Origin: JAQGMV01 sp046597455
Lineage (GTDB): Bacteria; Pseudomonadota; Gammaproteobacteria; Burkholderiales; SG8-41
Direction of reading: 5' to 3'
NCBI GenBank assembly: GCA_046597455.1
Contig: JBKJKJ010000485.1
Coordinates: 1-30,939 of the forward strand
DNA length: 30,939 nt
In this document: positions 27,601-30,939 of the stretch, piece by piece
Numbering within the stretch: the first letter of the stretch is position 1
Layout: every line of letters starts with the position of its first letter
Notes under the pieces: model-generated
The model's database searches: none
What the model was told of the DNA's origin: nothing
What the model saw: only the letters and a program-made list of their open reading frames with translations
Program-made: the position numbers and the translations under genes

Positions 27601-28809
27601 CATCAGGCGCGCCGCGAGGTTGACCGAGTCGCCCGTAACGGTGTACTCGTAACGCGAACCCGCGCCGGCGAGCCCACAAAACACGCGTCCGGTCGCGATG
27701 CCGGTGCCGCAGCGGATGCGCGCCTGCCGCAGGCGGGCGTGAAACACAAGCGTTGCCGCGGTGGCGCGCCCGGCGTCGTCCTCGTGATGGCGCCCGGGGA
27801 TGCCCCAGACGCACAGCATGTTGGTGCCCTTGTCGTCCACGATGATGCGCGCCAGAGCGCCGCCATAGTGTGCCAACGTCTGTTGGACGCATACGGTGGC
27901 AAACTGCAGTTGCAGCAGATCGGAATGCCTGGCCGTTCGGATATCGGGGAAGGCCACAAATGCGATCGTGGCCTGCCGGAATTCCGCAAGCCACTCGCGC
28001 TGCCCGACGTCGAGATGCTCCAACACCGACAACGGTATGTAGCTTCGCAGCGCTGCTGCCGCGGCATCTGCATCTGCCGCAATGCCGATTCTCGGGGGCG
28101 GAAGCTCGACAGGCTCCCGAATGCGGGTAAGTGCGAAATACCGGCCGGCAGTCGGTGCTGCGCTTGCAAACGGCTCGACTAGCGCCCACATTTCATCCGA
28201 TACGATTACCGCGCCCGGAACAGCGCGCTTCAGTGCATGCGCGGCTGAAGTTACGGCCGCGCCGGCTGCGAGATATCTCCACTCTCCACCAACGCCGCCG
28301 ATCGTCGAAAGCGTAACTTCACCGCATCCCGCGCCCAGACACATTCGCAGCGTTTCAGGCAGCTTGAGATCCTCGATCTCATTACAGGCAGCCCACGCGC
28401 ATTGCGCAGCGAGACGTGGGAGCACGCCCAGATCCGGCGCCGGACTCGTCCACAACGCGAGAACGCAATCGCCCGCGAAGCTGATGATGTCGCCGCCATA
28501 CCGTGCAATGACGTCTTCGAGCCGAGAGAAAAACCCGTTGAGCAGCACCGTCAGTTGCTCGACGCCCTCTCTACCACGGGAGGAATATGATTCGGTCAGC
28601 CGGGTATAGCCGGTCACGTCGACGAACAGCACGACACCCACACACGTTTCGATCCGCATCTGCGCAGGCGGCCCGGGCTCGCGCAGGTGGTGCTGCACCA
28701 CTCGCGACGGCACGAACGCAGCGTAGAGATCAGAAGGCACCTGCTTCACGCTATCGGGGATGCGCTGCGCCGCGGGTATCGGCTTGTCCTGCGCGCCATG
28801 CTTTTGCAC
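24625..28809 (-). CDS. Soluble adenylyl cyclase-like protein: two class III cyclase domains, STAND/AAA ATPase, TPR-like C-terminus
   Basis: 1394 aa. Cyclase domain 1 (about 55-215) has both metal aspartates: Asp64 in VLFVDVTGYTRLTE and Asp114 in ISFAGDCVLALW. Cyclase domain 2 (about 280-435) lacks the metal residues but has Lys327 in VDDKGTNMLCVWGIPG, and Thr390, Asn397 and Arg401 in YEYTVTGDSVNLAARL. This split of active-site residues is that of mammalian soluble adenylyl cyclase ADCY10 (D47/D99 in C1; K334/T405/N412/R416 in C2, recalled). It predicts ATP rather than GTP as substrate. The ATPase has Walker A EGEVGVGKS (493-501) and Walker B LIILEDAHWMDS. The last ~550 residues are helical repeats of TPR type. 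No membrane segments are seen. Start is GTG at 28809, preceded by an in-frame TGA; the Shine-Dalgarno sequence is poor. It is third in a cluster with FadL-like and acetoacetate-decarboxylase-like genes. Confidence 0.9.
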   Translation of the reverse strand: MQKHGAQDKPIPAAQRIPDSVKQVPSDLYAAFVPSRVVQHHLREPGPPAQMRIETCVGVVLFVDVTGYTRLTESYSSRGREGVEQLTVLLNGFFSRLEDVIARYGGDIISFAGDCVLALWTSPAPDLGVLPRLAAQCAWAACNEIEDLKLPETLRMCLGAGCGEVTLSTIGGVGGEWRYLAAGAAVTSAAHALKRAVPGAVIVSDEMWALVEPFASAAPTAGRYFALTRIREPVELPPPRIGIAADADAAAAALRSYIPLSVLEHLDVGQREWLAEFRQATIAFVAFPDIRTARHSDLLQLQFATVCVQQTLAHYGGALARIIVDDKGTNMLCVWGIPGRHHEDDAGRATAATLVFHARLRQARIRCGTGIATGRVFCGLAGAGSRYEYTVTGDSVNLAARLMVAARSGVVCDARTRELASGAIEFESLPPAVLKSWGAPVAVARPLSIMQTAGVRGRRTSLTELIGREVEKKKLSRAIAGLMGGDGSLVVIEGEVGVGKSRLVSELIAMARSDCVNTIAGYADEIGEKTTYFVYRTILDGLFARRCPGDNATRRAYLEAKFAAEPVMRSWLPLLNDVLPLRFEHNAVSRGMSEESRADSTAALIVEILRDEAARAPTLIILEDAHWMDSMSWLVTARLHKRSRSLLLVLVLRKGYAAEAKGAREMLASAGIERVAVETLSRDEIELLICDRVGAKSVSSEAITILHERTAGNPLFGEELCNMLRENGHLVIDNGHCALSQQCGVPGMAELPDTIQAVIASRIDRLPAALQLTLKIASVSGRWFTPEFVRAIHPREPGSGEISTQFQMFSAVDLIRPDGEGPGLRYRFKHAMTQDVAYGLLPPTQQRQLHRAAGQWYEEAHQDEPSAVYPVLAHHWKKADDALKAAEYLHKAGEQAMQRYALSDAVKFLEDAIEFLGRREPRAVAEEKAACKRLLGFASLWQGDMQMSQQHLEQSFEISGRPIPSGRRLIAYLIARTGEYAFIRILRGVFPSGARESSQAERDAATALLRLGHIAYYMGNNPLSFYTSLCALNFAERRGGCPETALIYGAVVVGAGMLGLHAFARRYLRLALRFVRQIDDPSVSSQVLMFIAIYDAGVCKWHSSISRSISAAEQSRLVGASRRIDECTVVRAFAHYHQGDLEGALHFFEATAAGGRARGDRQTAGWGVLGISRVRLAQHRIDEALSALREAETLAADWLSLVELHGQKAIAHVRRHDTEAALAAARAGLAVVAGARQPSFSTLTGTAGIAETLLILWCLAREGEIAHDPQMLGRDARAALAALVDLARRYPVARPQALLQRAVYQLVRQRTGLALELLRRARDAASRYGMQGDAARVAFALSWHGGEAQCDADSHGARGILARLDPRGLGSWDWSRRISATTPAVREKLDAPAV

Positions 28810-28832
28810 GGGCGATCACCAGTCCCCGCGCT

Positions 28833-29762
28833 TCACGGCCAGGCCACTACACCGGGCTGCAATCGGAAGTTGTCGATGTCGACTTCGATGGCGAACGTTA
28901 CGTCGAAGGCGCCGTTCGCTTTGGCCTGCAGGCCCAGATCCGCGGCAATCGGATGGCTGGCGAGCGCGGCCAGCCGCAACTCGTGCGGGGGGAGTATCGT
29001 CGGAATCGAGACGTTGAAAGGCCTTACTTCGGCATTGACGACCTGCAGCAGGTCGGCGTCATTACCCCCCTGCGTCGCACGAATCTGGCGAAGGAAAGCG
29101 ATGGGCAGCCTTCCCGCACCCAACATTGCCAGGAACTGCGCAATCGGACCGATCGGTGGGAACAACGCGGTAAGGAGACTGTCCGGACCGAGGCTTTGCC
29201 AAAAATTGGCCAGGGCACCTTTAGCAATATTGCTAGCGCCAGTCAGTAGATGACCCGCCGTCGGCGCACACTTCATCATGCTGAGCTCCCGCACGGGGCC
29301 GGGGCCGGCGTGCTGGAGGGCCAGAGCGCTGACGGATGCGTTATTTCCATTGCCCGGAGAGGGCATCTGGATCGTCGCATATTCCTTGGGAAAACCGTAG
29401 ACTTCGCGGCCGGCTGCAAGGGCGACCCAGTTGTCGACAAACATATATGGAATGAACACCCGGGTATCCGCGCCATTGCTGATCATCACCCACAGACTCG
29501 CTTCGGTGTAGTGATGACGGCCCGGTTGCGTGGTGTGCGGCTCGCAGTCGGAAAACAATCCCTCGAAACGCTGGAACGTAAGAGCGACATACTCGAGCAC
29601 CGGCGAATACCGCGGCGCATTCGAGAGGTTCAGGCAGCGGTCACACAGGTCCTGAAGCTTCTGAAAATCGCCCCTCAGATAAAAAACCTGCGCGCGAACG
29701 TCGTTGCATTGCCACGGCGCAGGCTGCACGTCCATTCCACCACGTCGCAGGTATCGATGCAT
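28833..29762 (-). CDS. Acetoacetate decarboxylase-like family protein
   Basis: A 309-aa protein. The diagnostic stretch is LAAGREVYGFPKEYATI with Lys126 in the position of the Schiff-base lysine of acetoacetate decarboxylase (Lys115 in the Clostridium enzyme). The next residue is Glu127 instead of the second lysine that tunes the catalytic pKa. Glu87 in YTEASLWV may match the conserved active-site glutamate. A hydrophobic helical segment of about 60 residues in the middle (FWQSLGPDSLLTALFPPIG and beyond) is extra relative to the Clostridium enzyme. The ATG at 29762 is chosen over the adjacent GTG at 29765 because GGAGGG sits about 5 nt upstream of it. It is 38 nt after the FadL-like gene and 23 nt before the cyclase gene. 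It may be a decarboxylase, or an ADC-like enzyme with other chemistry. Confidence 0.8.
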   Translation of the reverse strand: MHRYLRRGGMDVQPAPWQCNDVRAQVFYLRGDFQKLQDLCDRCLNLSNAPRYSPVLEYVALTFQRFEGLFSDCEPHTTQPGRHHYTEASLWVMISNGADTRVFIPYMFVDNWVALAAGREVYGFPKEYATIQMPSPGNGNNASVSALALQHAGPGPVRELSMMKCAPTAGHLLTGASNIAKGALANFWQSLGPDSLLTALFPPIGPIAQFLAMLGAGRLPIAFLRQIRATQGGNDADLLQVVNAEVRPFNVSIPTILPPHELRLAALASHPIAADLGLQAKANGAFDVTFAIEVDIDNFRLQPGVVAWP

Positions 29763-29800
29763 CACTCCCTCCAGGTTGCTACGCTCCGACGTTACGCCGG

Positions 29801-30939
29801 TCAGAATGCATGTCCAAGATTCACCGACAACGTGCTGGTGCTGGAGTCAGCGCGGCCGCTGAGGCTGGCGCTGCTGGCGAGCGGCGTTGCCTCGAAATAT
29901 TCCCGGGTGACGGCGATTTCCCCTTTTTTAAAGAACGCGTGCTTCAGCGCAACATCGGCCCACCATTGCCGCTTGAACTGATAGGTAGCACCCACAGCAA
30001 CCCACAGGCGGTCCGAGTCGGGGAAAGTCACGTCGCGAAATCCAGCCACGGTGGGGGTCCGGTCCAGACGCACACCGCCGCGCACGGTCAAAGGGTCGGA
30101 CACGCGGTAATCGGCCCCAAGCGCGAGCGCCCAGGTGTTGCGATAACGTGTCGGGCGGATGGCATCGGGTCGGCCGTCGTCGAAGCGCAGGCGTGTTTCG
30201 TCGAAACTGCTCCAGCCGTACCACTCGAGGTTGGCGAGTAGCAGCAGGCGTTCTGACGCGGCGCTCGCAAGGCCGATGCTGAGAATGGCGGGAAGCTTTA
30301 CGTCCGCACTGGCGCCCACGCTGCCGTTAGCACCGGCCAGCGGACCCGTGAAACCCGTGGTGACCGCGGTGCCCTTGATCTTGTGCGTGATGCCCGAGCG
30401 ATAATGGATGCCCACTCGAGTGTGCTCGCCTGCGTTCCACAACAGGCCCACGTTGAACCCAGGAGACCACGCGCTGCCACTCGTGTCGATGCGCGCGTCA
30501 GTCGAGGCTGTGGGCCCGCCCGCCGTGAACGGATTGGGAATCGCGCCCACAAGCCGGGATCGCGCGTGCTGAAAGTCGAGCCCGCCTCCGAGTGACAGAC
30601 TGGGCGTGAGGCTTACCGCACCGACGATCCCTAAATTGATGGTCAGAAGCGAAGCTTCGATGGCGTCGTAGCGGCCGAACCACTCAGGGCTGTATTGCGT
30701 CGAGAGCCCGAAGGGCGCGGTTACGCCGAAGCCCAGATATCCCGCATTGTCGGCGAGGCGTTTCGCGACGTAGATGTTGGGTATGGGCGTCGGGTCGCTG
30801 GGATTGCGATAATCGTTTCCCCCATAGGGCACTGCGGCGCCCAGCGTACCGGGCGTGGCAGCGACCGATCCGGTATTGACGACATTCGAACGCGGAACGA
30901 TCAGCTGCGTGCCGACCGAAATCCAGGTGTCAGCATTAC
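29801..30939 (-). CDS. FadL/OmpP1-type outer-membrane channel, N-terminus cut by window edge
   Basis: 378 residues are present and the frame is open to the right edge. The sequence alternates amphipathic strands with tight turns. It carries FadL-like elements: LGFGVTAPFGLSTQYSPEW, RYDAIEASLLTINLGIVGAV, SWSPGFNVGLLW-like strand and HYRSGITHKIKGTA, and it ends in phenylalanine (LSVNLGHAF), the beta-barrel assembly signal. FadL proteins take up long-chain fatty acids and aromatic hydrocarbons across the outer membrane. The start codon and the signal peptide lie outside the window; an internal GTG at 30832 is only a convenient frame marker. It heads the visible part of the FadL-ADC-cyclase cluster. 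Confidence 0.85.
   Translation of the reverse strand, partial: NADTWISVGTQLIVPRSNVVNTGSVAATPGTLGAAVPYGGNDYRNPSDPTPIPNIYVAKRLADNAGYLGFGVTAPFGLSTQYSPEWFGRYDAIEASLLTINLGIVGAVSLTPSLSLGGGLDFQHARSRLVGAIPNPFTAGGPTASTDARIDTSGSAWSPGFNVGLLWNAGEHTRVGIHYRSGITHKIKGTAVTTGFTGPLAGANGSVGASADVKLPAILSIGLASAASERLLLLANLEWYGWSSFDETRLRFDDGRPDAIRPTRYRNTWALALGADYRVSDPLTVRGGVRLDRTPTVAGFRDVTFPDSDRLWVAVGATYQFKRQWWADVALKHAFFKKGEIAVTREYFEATPLASSASLSGRADSSTSTLSVNLGHAF

Overview
The window looks like a chromosomal segment of a GC-rich betaproteobacterium, probably a Burkholderiales-type environmental organism. This is inferred from a complete tripartite tricarboxylate transporter set with a Bug-type binding protein, from codon use dominated by GC-ending codons, and from a parE-parC pair. 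No rRNA, tRNA, CRISPR array, phage module or complete insertion sequence was found.

Left part (1-8857), mostly minus strand: a catabolic-looking operon read tctC-tctB-tctA, then a carboxymuconolactone decarboxylase-like protein, then a GMC flavoprotein oxidoreductase cut by the left edge. Upstream are a small membrane protein gene, a cupin, and an acetolactate-synthase-like ThDP enzyme. A Tat-exported intradiol ring-cleavage dioxygenase is transcribed divergently from the ThDP enzyme. Together these suggest uptake and oxidation of organic or aromatic acids. The substrates cannot be read from the sequence.

Centre (8858-15031): a MITE-like nested palindrome lies between convergent genes, followed by a transglutaminase-like protease. 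Next comes the most notable gene, at 10116-11843 on the minus strand. It is one continuous reading frame interrupted by a single in-frame UGA at 11550-11552. The UGA lies in the context GNAS-U-GAC, which matches the UGSC family of (seleno)proteins. A GC-rich stem-loop whose loop contains GU follows the UGA by 19 nt, as expected for a bacterial SECIS element. A naive gene caller would split or truncate this gene. Upstream are a D-aminoacylase-type amidohydrolase, a relic of a tctC gene and a Gfo/Idh/MocA oxidoreductase.

Right part (15032-30939): a cytoplasmic PG-binding plus CHAP amidase is divergent from a 1074-residue multi-spanning membrane protein with a large extracytoplasmic receptor-like domain. 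A secreted protein of unknown function follows. Then come parC and parE, overlapping by 4 nt and both on the minus strand. Last is a three-gene minus-strand cluster: a FadL-like outer-membrane channel (cut by the right edge), an acetoacetate-decarboxylase-like protein, and a 1394-residue protein. The large protein has the architecture of mammalian soluble adenylyl cyclase: two cyclase domains, a STAND-type ATPase and a TPR-like region. The cluster reads as possible hydrophobic-compound uptake, metabolism and cAMP signalling.
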